Part shown: positions 10,332 to 24,898 of the stretch, in pieces
Layout: the number at the start of each line of letters is the position of its first letter
How positions within the stretch are numbered: position 1 is the stretch's first letter
Assembly: GCA_037176885.1 (NCBI GenBank)
Contig: JAWWNJ010000039.1
Span: 682,001-746,000, forward strand
DNA from: Favolaschia claudopus
Taxonomy: Eukaryota > Basidiomycota > Agaricomycetes > Agaricales > Mycenaceae
Length of the DNA stretch: 64,000 nucleotides
Direction: 5' to 3'
Made by a program: the position numbers and the translations under genes
Notes under the pieces: model-generated
What the model saw: only the letters and a program-made list of their open reading frames with translations
Database searches by the model: none
What the model was told of the DNA's origin: nothing

Positions 10332-13300
10332 ATGTCCCCGCCGTCGCCGCCCGACACGCCCATAAAGGCAGATACAATTAATTCCGACAATTCCAGCGAT
10401 GAAGATTTCGCTCTACCTCCCTTGAATTTTGATTACATCTATTCAAGAGCTTTTGAATTTGAGAAGGTTCTCGCTCATAATGGGTTCATCGGTGCGTGTG
10501 TTGAGCCATTAGTACCAATTATCGTCTGAGCTGAAGTTGTAGAGGGACGCGAATCTCATGAGGATGGGGTTAACGCGTTCGCTGATCTCCTTGGCAATGA
10601 CCTCAGCACCGAAGAGTTCACTGCAGCTGCTCACACCGCGAAACTTCGAGCAACTGGCTTGGTTCCCTCATGGACACCCTCTCGCTCCGGCACTCTCGTC
10701 GAGGAGCCGGAATCCTACGAGCGTGATAGCAGTTTGGACATCTCAGAGTCCGACGATTCGTCTGAAATCACATGCGAGATACCCGACCCTCCAGTCTTGA
10801 ACCGCCAGGGCACTTTGGACTCAGACCCATGGAAGCTCTCACCAGAAGAAGTTGTTCGTCTATTGATTTCCGAGTTCGGTGCCGTAGCGCCCGAAGGAGA
10901 GGAAGAGAAGCTCATTCTCGAAATGGATGGAGCCCTTGTGAAGGATGTTTCTATCATTGGTGAGCCAGGAAAGTTCTGCCAAAGGAACGTCCAATAATGC
11001 TCTTCATCTAGGTGTAATACATCTGACCACCCATCGACTGACATTTCACGCATCCCTCTTGTCGGCTCGTCCAGACAATAAACGAGGAATAATTAAAAGT
11101 GGCCCGGTAACAATTCATCGTAAGGGATGGCGGTCCAAGAGAAGGCTGTGGATGGAGCTGTCGCACGATATGGTACGGTACTGTCTCATGGTTCAACCTC
11201 CAACAATGTGTGATTGTTCTGTTCTTCAAGATATGCAGTTATCCCTCGTCAAAGGAGAGCGACAGGATCCGCCCCATTCGCACCGTGTTATGTGAGTTTA
11301 ATGGGAAGTGGTATTCTCCGATCTAACCCATTGTATAGTATCAGCTATTGACAAAGTCATACCCATGGATCCTAAGCATCCACGGGTGGTCCGTCTCATC
11401 TTCAAGAAAACGGGGGACGATAAATACTCTGGACTCGCTGAATTCGCTACTGAAGAGGCTGCTCTAGATTGGAGGAAAGAGCTCACCGGTTAATCAACTT
11501 TTAACATTCAATGTTTTGCTGTCTTCTGATTCTCTCGTGTCCTATAGCTGCTGTATTTCTGTATCGCCATCGCCGACGCGAAGCTCTGGATAGCGATGAA
11601 ACTGACGACAATGCTGGCATAAGATTTGCCTGTCCCATTGCCCGCATCGACTCGGCTGAATTTTTGGATCCGACAATGCCGGGTCTGGCAACCCTCCATG
11701 TCAACAACGACCACTATGGGAGAAGGGCCATTCAGATGGGATGTGTCTATCCACAACCTGCATGGGACAGGCTTCCAGATATCATTGCTCAATATAAGCG
11801 AATGCGAGCAAGCTCTCCATCTTCGCTTGATGAAATTCCCGTGTTTGTAGACCTGGGACCCATTTCGTTCACGGAAGCTCATTCCGAGGTTGAGGCTGCC
11901 AGTCTCAAGGAGCAAGCGGTCAGGGCTGCATTGGCTCTCGGCGCGGAGCCCGACGTGTGGAGTCTGTACCCATCACCGTTTTTTTCCGAAATCGTACTTA
12001 CCCGACTTGTAGTGACGCGTGCCCGGGTCCACAGAACAATAGCGTCCGCTGGATATTTTGTCATCTCTACGAACTTCCTGGGATTTTGGAGCAAGTATCT
12101 GACGCAGACCGATTTGCGATACCGTCTCCCTCTGTCTGCCATCCGCAAGACCAAGCCATTCAGCTATATCACCAGCTGTGCTTTCGGTTTGACGGTTGAG
12201 ATAGAGGGACACGATGATCTCAAGTTTGTCTTCAGAAATGAAGCTGTTCGTGCCGAAGCAATCACGCGTATCAATGCCTTCATTAAGGCAGCGCGCGAAG
12301 CTCCCTTGCTCAGTCCTACCTCCGATTCTTTCAACCAGGGCCCCGATTCTCCAACCAAAAAGTCGCTCACCAGATCTGCCACAGGGATCTTTGCGCCCCT
12401 TCAGCGAACGCTTCAGGCTGCAACTGCGCATGGAGCACCGATCAATATGAAGTTGCCCAAGGTGATCAACCTTCCGCGAGAGCTTCTCGTACGACGCGAG
12501 CCCATGCATTTTGTTTGTTTAACCATTGGCTCGCGCGGGGATGTGCAACCGTATATTGCGCTTGGTCTCGGACTGATGAAGGAAGGCCACACGGTCACAA
12601 TCGCAACTCATGAGGAATACAAGCCCTGGATAGAAAGTTTTGGAATTAAACATAAGCAGGCTGGCGGCGACCCGGGGGCGTTGATGAAGTTGAGGTGAGG
12701 CCTGTATGTGTCATTCTGAACTGCCTTTTAATTGAATTCTAGTGTCGAAAACAAGGTCAGGATATTTTGTGACTGTCTAGTTCTTTTCCTAACTGTTCGT
12801 AGATGTTTTCACCGGAGTTCTTCAAAGAGAGTATCCAGAACGTGAGCCGCTGAACTATGCTTTGCTTTTCCTTGTTGATTTTGATTCCAGTTCCGGCCGT
12901 GGCTAGATCAACGTACGCTGCCTTAATGTGGACTCGATCCAAACACTCTCTCATTACTTCTCAGTGCTCATCGACTCTTGGGAATCTTGCCAGGGCGCCG
13001 ACATCTTGCTCGAGTCTCCTTCCGCTATGAGTGGTGTACATATCGCGGAAGCATTAAGTATGTCTTTCTCTCATCTCGTGCTTGCTGAAAAGTGTACCTA
13101 AATGCTGCGCAGATATTCCGTGAGTGTTGACTCCACATATTTATATTGTCTATAATCCCAGCTCGTTTTCCTAGTTACTTCCGGCAAGTTGATCTTGACA
13201 AGTTCCGCGTCTCTTTCGTCTGACTAGTCTTGCAGCACTTTTACGATGCCCTGGACCAAAACCACAGAGTTCCCCCACGCATTCTTAAGCCCGCCTGTTG

Positions 13301-14584
13301 AGTCTCCAGCGTTCAACGCCGCCTCGTGAGCGCCATCTTCTTGTTGCGTGAGCGAACTCTAATTGTTGGCTTGCAAAGATATGTGTTGTTCAGGTATGCA
13401 GCCCTTCCATTGATACCAAGCGCAAGTCTTAATCTGCTTGCAGCAACGTACTATGGACTGCCACATCTGGGCAGATCAATCGTTGGAGACGAAATGTCCT
13501 CAAAATAGGCAGCACTGACATGGGGCACCTTGCCCAGTCGAAGATTCCATTCATATACAACTTTTCTCAGGCAGTTGTACCCAAACCTCTGGACTGGGGC
13601 GATGCAACAGCGATTTCCGGATAGTAAGTTTGTTTTTGCTACGTAGAGAACCGCATCTCTGATTGTTCGCTGGTCAGCTGGTTTCTCGACAATCCTGAGG
13701 GTGCGAACTGGACTCCTCCAGCGGATCTGCTCGAGTGGATGGCCAAAGCGAGGAAAGACGGGAAGGCTATTGTGTACATCGGCTTTGGCTCAATCACCGT
13801 CCCGCATCCCAACCGAGTCACGGCTCGCATCGTCAAAGCCGTTTTGAGGGGTAGGTCTCTTGTGATACCGACGGTCTTGCGGCTGATGTGCTGCAGCCGA
13901 TGTGCGCGCTATCGTCTCGAAAGGGTGGTCTGCGCGTATGAGCAGCCATGACAAGGACCCTGAGGTTGAGATGCCGCCTGAGTGCTATCAACTGGACAAA
14001 GTACCACACGACTGGCTGTTCCCTCAAATTGACGCCGCGGTCCACCATGGAGGCGCGGGGACTACTGGGGCGAGTTTGCGTGCAGGTGAATTCGAATCCT
14101 TATACCGATAGCCTGGTCCTTTCGAGCTGACCGTTGAAAGGAATACCGACATGTATCAAGCCGTGGTTCGGAGATCAGTATTTCTGGGCGAGCCGAGTGC
14201 AGAAGCTTGGAGTATGTCGATTTATGCAACTAGAAAAGGAATCTCCACTCACGATCTTTCCTTTCCAGGTAGGGTTGAAGATACCTAGTTTACATGCCCA
14301 CGACTTTTCCAAAGCATTAATTGAAGCAACGACAAGTCGGTGAGTTCTTTTTGCTGTCTCAACTGAAGGAACAACTTTCTCATGTTTCTTATCAGGGTCA
14401 TGAAGGAGAAAGCCGCGGCTGTTGGGGAGAAGATTAGATCGGTATGCTCGATTTCAATAACATCCTAATGAAATAACTCATTCTCTGGTTGCAGGAGGAC
14501 GGCGTCCACACTGCTATACACACAATATACACATATCTCGACCACGCAACGCATTACATAGACTCCATTCGGCAATCGCATTAA
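10332..14584 (+). CDS. ATG26: Sterol 3-beta-glucosyltransferase with GRAM and PH domains (Atg26/Ugt51 type)
   Basis: Transfers glucose from UDP-glucose to ergosterol and related sterols at membranes; orthologues act in pexophagy in some fungi. The protein starts [15 protein letters not shown] with a long disordered acidic region. Next come a first GRAM-like segment ([16 protein letters not shown]), a PH domain ([20 protein letters not shown] through [18 protein letters not shown]), and a second GRAM domain ([18 protein letters not shown]). The GT1/GT28 N-terminal domain is [20 protein letters not shown], and the C-terminal UDP-sugar domain is [13 protein letters not shown] and [20 protein letters not shown]. 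The gene runs to TAA at 14582-14584 through about 15 introns; several exons after 12698 are short. The domain order is exactly that of Ugt51. One donor (after HDMVR) was chosen by frame, because the nearer GT would shift it. Confidence 0.94.
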
Positions 14585-14871
14585 GGTGTATCTCTTTTAT
14601 TGTATGAGCCCACGATGATTTTTGTAGTGGTATTATTCGTATTTAGAATTGTTGTTTCAATTGCTGTAGAGTGTACTGAGTACTGTACCTGTAGTAAACA
14701 TATAGTCAATGTAATGAAAGCATCCCGTTCACGAGGTTTTGGCATGAAAGGCGAACTTTAGCAAGCAAGTGAAGCGACCTGTTTCACCTCCGTAGCTGAT
14801 TTCTCAATGAATGAAACTGCGATAATCGAAACCCAATACATTAATCCGATCCATATACCGGTATATACAAA

Positions 14872-16541
<1,670 letters not shown>

Positions 16542-17284
16542 TATAGCGTCAAGTGAGGGTAGGTTGTAAAGCTGGGGAACGTTGGGGAGAGGAGTGAAGA
16601 TGAGCCGGTTAAAGAGAGCCGGGTTGGCCGCAACATACCGATCAGGTTGATCAGATGCATGTGAAATCGACCTCGACGCGTTGAACGCGCTCAGCGTAAA
16701 CACCGCCAAATTGCAGATTCTGCATTGTTCTTTCAAACTCGAATATCAACCATCCTTTACCGCTACCATCCACATCCAAGCGATCCCTTTCTAATTTCCC
16801 TTCAGTCTCGTATCGCAATTTATGCACCATTCAACGAACTGCTGATAGGTTATTGGGTCTTCTGCACTATAATAATCAGTCGGCCTTTACGTTCGTCCTC
16901 TTTCGTCTTTCACTCAAACCTGGGGCATTCCTTTTGCACATTGACTTTGCTGGTTAGCATTCTTGTGGAGATTGGGACCAAAGAAGTACGTCGTAAGACT
17001 GCTGTTTACACCATCTCTTTATGACACATCGAGAATTTTTCGAATTCTCTGTTTGGCTTATAGACTCGTTCGAATTCATGAGTTACTTGCGCCTTACCAC
17101 TGGTGTTCAAGTCAGGTTCAAGACCACCACAACGAATCACTGATCAATGATTCAATCCCACGTGACCGCGCTTTGAGGTCGCGTTTGACATTTCGTGGGA
17201 TTTAACGTCAGTTCAACTTTGGAGGATCCCGCCTCGTGCTCTGCCCTTTGCTCTCGTAGTGCTTTCGACTTCTCTCTCTCTCTC
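16542..17284. promoter_or_regulatory. Divergent intergenic region, nitronate monooxygenase / MPS1
   Basis: About 740 bp between opposite starts, without a coding ORF I can support. A pyrimidine tract (CTTCTCTCTCTCTCTC, 17269-17284) abuts the MPS1 start, as is common upstream of well-expressed fungal genes. Confidence 0.45.
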
Positions 17285-20200
17285 ATGGCCTCTCTTCTCT
17301 CTCCCGCTCCCTCCCCCGCAGGAACTCCAGCTCCTTCCCCACCTCCACCAGCCCCCTCACCGCCCTCGGACGATTCAGAGGTCATCGACGACCTTTCTTT
17401 CGAGTATATCTTCGATGGCGGCGAATACATCCGTCTCTCAAAGGGTCCGTCAAAGAAAAATCGCGAGTCCTACAGCCCAGCAACCTCGGAAGACAAATCC
17501 TTTCAGCCAGATCTCAAGCCACCCTCGCCTCTCCCCGCCCTCTCTCTGACTTCCACCAAACGCTCCAGTCTCTCGAGAAGCGAGAGCAATAGTGTTCTGG
17601 AACAACCCCAATCTTCTCATGCTCTTGCTCCCCGCTCCTTCCAACGCGTCGCGTCGACCCCAGCGTCCGCGACAGTCACCCCCGGTAATGCATCATCACT
17701 CCGCGCAATGCGGCCTCTCGCGCGCCGCGTCGCGGTGGAGGACAAAGAGGGCAACCAGGATCTCGGTGCGCGTCCAGCCAGTCGTGTTGCCGCCATCGAC
17801 GAACATCAACAAGAGGAGAAAGAGAACCTAGGCAGTAATCGCCCTCGTTCTTTCCCTTTGCCCACAGAACAGCAAGACGAGTATCCATACATGCCTACAT
17901 CTTCGACACCCGGCCCACCCACCACAAAGCCGCAGGGTCCTACAAGGCTTGTCATGCCTGTTCGCAGTCGCGTAGACGCGCATTCCATCTCTAGCGGACG
18001 CGCTCAGGCCGGCATACAGCGCTCACAAAGTCAGACTCAGAAGGGCTCTCAGCGGCTTGTTGCTACGCGTTCGACGCCGTCTGTATCTTTGGGAAGGTCA
18101 AAACCGGACGGAGACGACACGGAGCCAGGTTCGTCCACCTTCGCCTCTTGCTTTCTTGTCCTTGCTCAAGACCCTTTTTGACAGATGATGATTCGCCCAT
18201 GAATTACGAGCCCCCTGCTGACAATCCCCTTCGTTCGCGCACTCCCGCCTCCGCCTCCGCTACTCTAAATCAATCCGCAACCTCGCGGCCCCGACGCTCT
18301 GCTAGCCTTAGCGATGCACTGAGTGAGTGACATGCTAGGCCATTCTGCACTCTCTGACTTCCATGCCCCTAGCACAAGAAGACGAGTATGCATACTATCA
18401 AAATTCCAGCCATCAAACCCAATCCACCTCACGGCCCACGACAAGTCTCGGGTTTTCGACTGACGGCGTCGCCACTAATGATGGGCCGCGACGAGTAATG
18501 CTAGATGAGCGAGACCGACACATGGATGTTCACAAGAGTGCGTGCCTAGTCGGTGCCTTTGTCCACGTATTGACATAAGCATTCAGAGTATCGCCGAGAG
18601 CAAGCTGAAGATGCTGAGCGTATGTTCATTCTCTCTCAGGGAGACGGTCATTCAAATTTATTTTCCAGGTCGCGCGCACTTTCAGGCTCAGGCGCATGCT
18701 GACGAGCTACACGAGCAGCTTCACCCACAATCGCAATATCCCAGGCAATCTCCCTCTCCGACTCAGAATCCCCCGCCCCAATACTCCACACGTCCTCCGT
18801 ACAATATGCACAAGCGACGGGATTCTGATACGTTGCGCTCGGTGCCACATCCGCCTCTCAACGGCCTGAGTGGTTCCCCTTCAGCACCAAACCCGCCGGC
18901 AGCGCGTCTCTCTCCGTCCGCACGCGGTATGCTCCCTGTGTCGTCGTCCACGGGGCCAGGTGCCGCAGCCGCAAAACATCGGCGTAGCGGCACTGCACCG
19001 GAGCAGTCCACTACGAGTGGGATGCTCGCACCCGCTGGCCCCAGTAACCAGCTGGGACGGACATGGAATGGGAACGGTGAGCGGGAGAGCGCGGAATGGG
19101 AAGTTGAGCGTAGAGAGCAGAGGGAGCCCGTGAGGGAACGTGTGAGGCCGCAAGCACAGCCGGTTCAACACCAACAGCAGCAAGCACAACTTCAGCAACA
19201 GCAGCAGCAACTACAACAACAGCAGCAATTGCAATTACAACAACTCCAGCAGCAGTCGCAAGCGACAAGAACGTTTGTGGTGCGTAGTCCGCTTTTCAAC
19301 GCGGTATAGGATATTGACGAGCTTACAGGTCAATCGAAAACCTTATGCCCGCCTCGACATGATTGGCAAAGGTGGCACTTCACGCGTATTTCGTGTGCTC
19401 AACGGCGCGAACGAATTATATGCCATTAAGCGCGTTTCTCTAGACAAGACCGATGCCGAAACGATGGGCGGGTACATGAACGAGATTGCGCTCCTCAAGC
19501 GGCTTGACGGGAACAGCCGTATCATCAGGCTAATCGACTCGGAGGTCAAGGCAGGTCCTGGCGGAAGCAAAGGCCATCTGTTTTTGGTTATGGAGTGCGG
19601 CGAGATCGACCTTGCACGCTTGATGAGCGAGCAGGTGAAGGAGCCTTTGAATATGGTGTGGGTGGCGTACTACTGGCAGCAGATGCTGCAGGCGGTGCAA
19701 ATCATTCACGAGGAGAAGATTGTGCATTCGGATTTGAAGCCTGCTAATTTCGTGCTGGTACGCGGCCAGGTCAAACTGATTGATTTCGGGATCGCGAATG
19801 CTATTGCGAATGATACTACCAACATTCAGCGGGATCATCAGGTTTGGAATTGTTTTTTCTTTGCTGGTGAACAGTTCGCTGACTGCGGCTACTTATAGAT
19901 CGGCACGGTGAACTACATGAGCCCTGAAGCCATCGAGCTGCCCGATGGGATGCGTCGCCTGAAAGTCGGCCGTGCGAGCGATGTGTGGTCTCTGGGATGC
20001 ATATTGTACCAGATGATCTACGGACACCCGCCATTCCAGCATCTGTCGGTGTATCAGAAGATGAAGGCCATCCCGGATGCTGAATACGAGATCGACTTTC
20101 CCGAGTTTGCCACGCCGATGCTTCCATCGCAAGCCAAGCAGGGGTCTCCTTCAGGGCCAAACACGCCGCCCAAGAAGCTTGACCATTTGAAACGGCGGGT

Positions 20201-20626
20201 ACGGCAGGATGTGATCGCCAGCATTAAGAGCTGTTTGCGGCGGAATGCGAAGCAGCGGATGCTGATTCCTGACTTGATGGAGCAGGATTGGTTAGCGATG
20301 AAGGAGGGTAAGTTGTCGTCGTCTTGAGCTTGCCTATTCATTCTCACTGTCCTTCTCTAGCCACTCCGCCTGAACGGCCAGAGTTCCCTGCAGCGAAGGA
20401 TCTCCTTGGGGAGAATGAAACCATTATCAATCCTTATTATATGGTCCAACTGCTGCAGTATGGTATCTCGCTCGGACAAACTCCACAGACGGATTCGAGT
20501 CCTGATGCGCTCAAGGAGGTGGCCGAGGTATGTTATTGTGTGCATGGCTACCTTAATCTGACCGACCCCTCTTTCCTGCAGCGTCTTGTGGCCGAGCTCA
20601 AAGCCATCCAGAATACTCCACCGTAA
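17285..20626 (+). CDS. MPS1: Mps1/TTK-type dual-specificity protein kinase
   Basis: Spindle-assembly-checkpoint and spindle-pole kinase. The C-terminal kinase domain (from about 19330) has the glycine loop IGKGGTSRVFRV, VAIK-type lysine YAIKRVSL, catalytic loop HSDLKPANFVLV, activation segment IDFGIANAIANDTTN, IGTVNYMSPEAIE and ASDVWSLGCILYQMIYG. These are diagnostic Mps1 features (T-x-Y/N activation loop, HSDLKPANF). The long N-terminal half is Ser/Pro-rich and disordered, with a Gln-rich run at about 19156-19262 just before the kinase domain. Several small introns interrupt both halves. ATG 17285 (MASLLSPAPSP) was preferred over the in-frame upstream codon at 17195 because it follows a pyrimidine-rich leader. 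Stop at 20624-20626 after LVAELKAIQNTPP. Confidence 0.93.
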
Positions 20627-21222
20627 CCGCTTCCTTCTCTTTCGTCCACCTTGTTTTGTTGCATCGCATCCTGCTTTCGATTATTGCTCGTTCATCCAAG
20701 TCTGTATCACCAACAACGCATTTACCAGTAGTATCATTCTGCATGGACCTGCCGCACAACCCCATCTCCCCACCCAGCACATGGTTTCGTCTCATCCTAA
20801 AATCTGCCTGCCCTTCTCGCATTGTTTGTATGCACACACACACATTGTAATACCTGAGGTTTTCTGACTGCGCATTTTCTATTTAACGAAGTTGGCAGGT
20901 TGTTTTAAGTAGCGTATTGTAAATATATTCCGTTTAGACTTGAGAGAGGGTTGTTGTGGGTCGCTGAGAATTTTCCGGTGAGAGAGGAGGGCTCGCCAAG
21001 TAAAAAGCCGATGTTCGGCGTGATCGGACGTATGATGAGAATATGTTTTCTGCTTCCACTTATGGCGCGACAGGCTTCTCGTCCACCATTGGGACTGTGC
21101 TGCTCGTCTACCAGCTGGCACCGGATCCGCTTCCCTCCTTCACGAATTCCCCTCAAATTTCACGAAGAATTCACGCAACGAAACGCTTACGCCCCCTGTT
21201 AGCCTGAGGTCGGCTTGGAGAG
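20627..21222. other. Intergenic region, MPS1 3' end to PalI-like gene
   Basis: About 600 bp without a supportable ORF. It should contain the MPS1 3' UTR and the promoter of the next gene. No repeat or RNA gene was recognised. Confidence 0.4.
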
Positions 21223-22134
21223 ATGGTCAAGCCTCAACATAAGCCTCTCGCGGCTTACCGGGTCCTTTCCTACATCTGTATAGGGCTTCTGTTCACGGCC
21301 TTCTTGTTGTCGCTGCTTGTCGGGATTTCGCTTCCAATAATCAAACCGATATGGCTGCTGAAGCTGCAATCTATACGACCGGGGTATGTTGGATAAAGCA
21401 ACATGTTTGTTCGACGCTGGAGCCCTGATTGGTTGGCGTGTATTCCAGTCAACCTGCGACTACTGTTGCGACTGAACTGAGGTTTGGCGTTTGGGGCGCG
21501 TGTGCGAATAGGTAATTCGTTGTTCCTATATTTTGTCGAGAATTGTTCACTGAAGTGAATCCCTAGTGTACTGAACCAGGTTCGTATCCGCTTGCCTCTT
21601 TCTGAGCTAACTCTGATTCCTCCGCTATCTTTTGCTCAGCCCACATTTTTCCACGACCAAGTGAGTGTCTTTACTAATTTACACGATCACCGCCTTGATT
21701 TTCTTCAGAGTGATTGCTTCGGTCCCCAGCTGGGCTACAAAATCCCTTTAGACATCATCGCATTGACGGGGGTCTCCACCACCCTAGTCGCCGCCATCCT
21801 CAAAGGCCTCTTCGTCCTCCTCGTCCTGCACCCCGTCGCAGCAGGCCTATCCCTCCTCACGCTCCTCTCCTCCCTCTTCCTCGCCTCCCACACCATCTCC
21901 ATCATCTCCCTCATCCTCGCAATCGTCACCGCGATCATCACCACAATCGTGTTCGCCGTCGACATCGCCATCGTGGTGATTGCGAAGCAGCAAGTCCAGA
22001 AACTGAATGAATTCCAGTTCGAGGTCGTCTGGGGGAGTGCGCCGTTTTTAGGCCTTGTTGCGGCGTTGTTGACGTGGCTGGCTGTGATTGCGCTGTCTGC
22101 GAGGGCATGTTATTGTTTCGGTGTTAGGAGGTAA
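21223..22134 (+). CDS. PalI/Rim9-SUR7 family four-TM membrane protein
   Basis: Start ATG at 21223 (MVKPQHKPLAAYRVLSYICIGL). TM1 is followed by an extracellular loop with LRFGVWGACAN, the SUR7/PalI-family loop signature FG(V)WGxC. Short exons (VLNQ, then PTFFHDQ) lead to SDCFGPQLGYKIPLDI. Three further TM helices follow, among them TTLVAAILKGLFVLLVLHPV, LASHTISIISLILAIVTAII and LGLVAALLTWLAVIAL. Family members include plasma-membrane sensors of ambient pH (PalI/Rim9) and eisosome proteins (Sur7). The short C-terminus (ends CYCFGVRR) lacks the long cytoplasmic tail of PalI, so a pH-sensing role is only a possibility. Confidence 0.8.
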
Positions 22135-22584
22135 AGCTTTCTGTCTTGCTCTCTCTCCGTGGCTGGCTCTGAGACATCATCATAGAGACGGGAAGTTTTG
22201 AGAAGGGAATGCCTCATTATGTATAACTATATACCAACAACTCACGACATTCCGGAATGTGGAACAATTCATACCATTAACTTTGCAGCAAAAACGATAG
22301 ACCCTTTGGATTTCCCTCCAGTGTTTGATCACACCTAACGAACGTTCCGACGCGCAACTAAAGTACACGATATCTGATTCAGATTCGTATGTACAAGTTA
22401 TACAACGTTATTTAAGTAGGCCAGGCGCAACGACATACATAGATACGGCGCAAACACAACATAGATAAGCGTGAATAGATGAAGGCAAAATTTAAAACGA
22501 GTAGGATAATTCGGCGGTGTCTCCAGCTTCCAGGTGGGTGGGGTGTAGGGGTAGGAATGTACAATGAACGCAACGCAGCGCAGT
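22135..22584. other. Intergenic region between convergent genes
   Basis: About 450 bp between the 3' ends of the PalI-like gene and the seven-TM gene. It is AT-richer than its neighbours and no ORF or RNA gene is recognised. Confidence 0.4.
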
Positions 22585-24139
22585 TTACTTCGCATACGTA
22601 TCATACCCAACTTCCCTATCAATAGTCACTTTCACCCCCAAATTGGGCGGTGTGACTGCCCGCTCGTCGAGCGGCAAAGAAGCGCCCTTGTCGTCCCCAG
22701 GCATGGGCATGTTATTTTTCGAGTCCACATCACCCCACACGGCCTCGGGCTTGCTGCGCATGTCGTCGAGGGTGTATGTGTGCGGGGTGTGCGTGCTGTT
22801 GGTGGGGACGCCGCCGGAACGCGTGGAGATGACGTGGGTTGCGCGGGAGGAGTTGGAGGGCGCGCTGGTTCCGGTGAGCGCGAAGGAGCCTCCGTGGACG
22901 AGTGTTCCGCGAATTCCGAGAACGATGCGGAGGGACATGGAAGTGGTCAGGACGGCAGCCATGCTGGCGGAATTTTAGAATTAGTTTTCGAAATAGGTAG
23001 GATATTCGGTGGCGAACCTGGTGACAATGGTCTTAACAGGGTCATCAATGCCTGTGGGCTTGATGATGAACCAGAAGAGCATGTTGATCATGTTCACAAT
23101 CCAGATTGCCTATTATCGAGAACAGAAAAATTTCAGTTCCTATCTTTGTGCGTGAATCGGGCTCACGCACGCCATAGAGATTGAGGCCATCACGGAGCAT
23201 GAGTTTCCACGGGCTGAGCGGTTTAGCCTGGAGCGAGTTGATAGAGCGCATAAGAGCCAGGACAGCCTGTGTTATCAAGTACGCAAATAGCAGCGAGACG
23301 CCGTCCGTCAGTGTTCATCTCCCGCGCACAGAAGCAGATGGGATGGGACGCACGGAAGCCGTGTACAGCAATGTCGGAGCAACCCAGTAGATGCCGACCC
23401 AGTTGGCTTTGGGACCGGCGATGCATCCCTGACCGGAAAGAAGAGGGACCGCTGTCGTCGGGGTAAATGATTGTGGCGCCGCACAGGGGAGAGAGAGAGA
23501 TCAAGCGTACATCGGTAGAACGCACAGCAGACGGCAGTGACGACGACCTGAACGCCGAATAGCGCACTCATGCCGAGGAGGACGGCGCGGCTGCGCTCAT
23601 AGATAGCGTGAATGCGAATAACATGGATTGCTTGAAAGAAGAGGCGCAAATTTCAATATGATCGGAGGTATTGGTAGATAAATTGCGATTGATGCGTACC
23701 AGAGCAGGCGGCGAGCAGGATCGCGGTGGAAATGGGCTCGAAGAGGTAGAACTTGTCGCAAGTCTGCAGCAGAAAAGCAGTCGGTAAGAGTTCTCAGGCG
23801 GCACAAGATAGCGACAGACATTGCGGGACCATTTGGTGTCGAAGAAAGCGACAGCTGAAGCGAGAATAAACAGATATCGAATTAAAATATGCTTGTGAGG
23901 CTAGGGACGAGCAGCAGACCGACGACAGCGAATTCCAGAGGCATGAAGACGCGCAAGAAGTGGAAAAGGATCTTGAGGATAGGCCATTCGCCGGTGCGCA
24001 TGAGACGCCAAGTCCTAGGCGACAAGACGAGGGTGTCCCATGCTGCGACAGTCAATGTGCAGACGAGGAAGTACTTGTGTGCGCTGAGATGGGGCGAGAG
24101 GTTGAGGGAGTTGGGGAGGCCTGGGAGTTGGGAGGACAT
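22585..24139 (-). CDS. Seven-transmembrane protein of an agaricomycete family (DUF6533-like)
   Basis: Starts MSSQLPGLPNSLNLSPHL at 24139. Hydrophobic segments in order include HKYFLVCTLTVAAWDTLVL, ILKILFHFLRVFMPLEFAV, KFYLFEPISTAILLAACS, IHVIRIHAIYERSRAVLLG, GVQVVVTAVCCAFY, NWVGIYWVAPTLLYTA, AIWIVNMINMLFWFIIKP and VTSMAAVLTTSMSLRIVLGI. The layout and the conserved IRxxAIY after TM3-4 match the very large mushroom family of seven-TM proteins with unknown function, sometimes described as GPCR-like. A soluble C-terminal tail of about 95 residues follows. At least five short introns; the exon with TCDKFYLFEPIS is reached only after splicing out GTCTGTCGC...CTGCAG. It shares a 75-bp divergent promoter with the next gene. 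Confidence 0.82.
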
Positions 24140-24214
24140 GGTGGTGGGAGGCAAGAAAGCGGTCCGACCCAATTTGAGTTCGGTGCCGGCGATCATTTGA
24201 TTATTTCATTTCTT

Positions 24215-24898
24215 ATGTCCTCTCCCTCACCATCATCATCACTCCTCCCGTCCCCCTCATCCACACCGCTCCCAAAGGATCCAAACTCAAATCTCTATCT
24301 GTTAGTTGCCTCTACAGCTGTTGTTCGTTATCCTTCATTTTTTGTTGCTACAGTTTCACCTTCCTAGCCACCCTTCTTTTGCTCTTCACCGTCTCATGTG
24401 CCATCGTCTCCCGCGCGTGCTATGTCCGCCATCGCTTCCGCCGCAATCTTCGCCGCGCTATGGACCAGGGTCTCGTTCTCGCTCCCCAGGATCAGGGACT
24501 TAAATTTATCGCCCCGCCGAAACTGTTCGATGTCTTTCTCGTCGACGATAAACATCCCACTGCTTCGGAATCTTGGGCCGCTATCACGGTAAGCTATCCA
24601 CCATACTTCCTGCTCTACACGGCGTTCATCATGATTCTCGCAGCCCATCTCAGTCCAACCAGTGCCTGCGAATGACCAGCTGTATTTGGACTGGTCCAAC
24701 GAATCAAAAGCGACGCTTTCGACTGTTCGTTCCAAATCTTCTTTTGCATCTTCGACGGAAACTCTCCAGGTTTCCGTCCTTGTCGCGATGCCCAAACCAC
24801 CCGGGGCCGTTGAACCCGTACACAGCGACGACGATGAACCCTACCTGCCAGAAGTTGTCCTAGGGTTCACACAGGCTGCACAACAACAACCATCATGA
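24215..24898 (+). CDS. Small single-pass membrane protein, function unknown
   Basis: Starts at 24215 with a Ser/Pro-rich N-terminus (MSSPSPSSSLLPSPSSTPLP). After the first intron comes one strong TM helix, FTFLATLLLLFTVSCAIVSR, followed by basic CYVRHRFRRNLRR, giving an N-out/C-in single-pass topology. The cytoplasmic part includes PKLFDVFLVDDKHP and a C-terminal acidic patch VHSDDDEPYLPEVVLGFT. Two introns (donor after NLYL; GTAAGC donor after AIT). I do not recognise a named family, though similar small TM proteins are common in mushrooms. The 75-bp gap to the divergent seven-TM gene suggests co-expression. Confidence 0.72.

Noticed and set aside
18763..19210. Minus-strand frames opposite MPS1
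   Set aside because: Antisense to the disordered and Gln-rich part of MPS1; the VVVVAAAVAEVV-type composition is the reverse of CAG/CAA codons.
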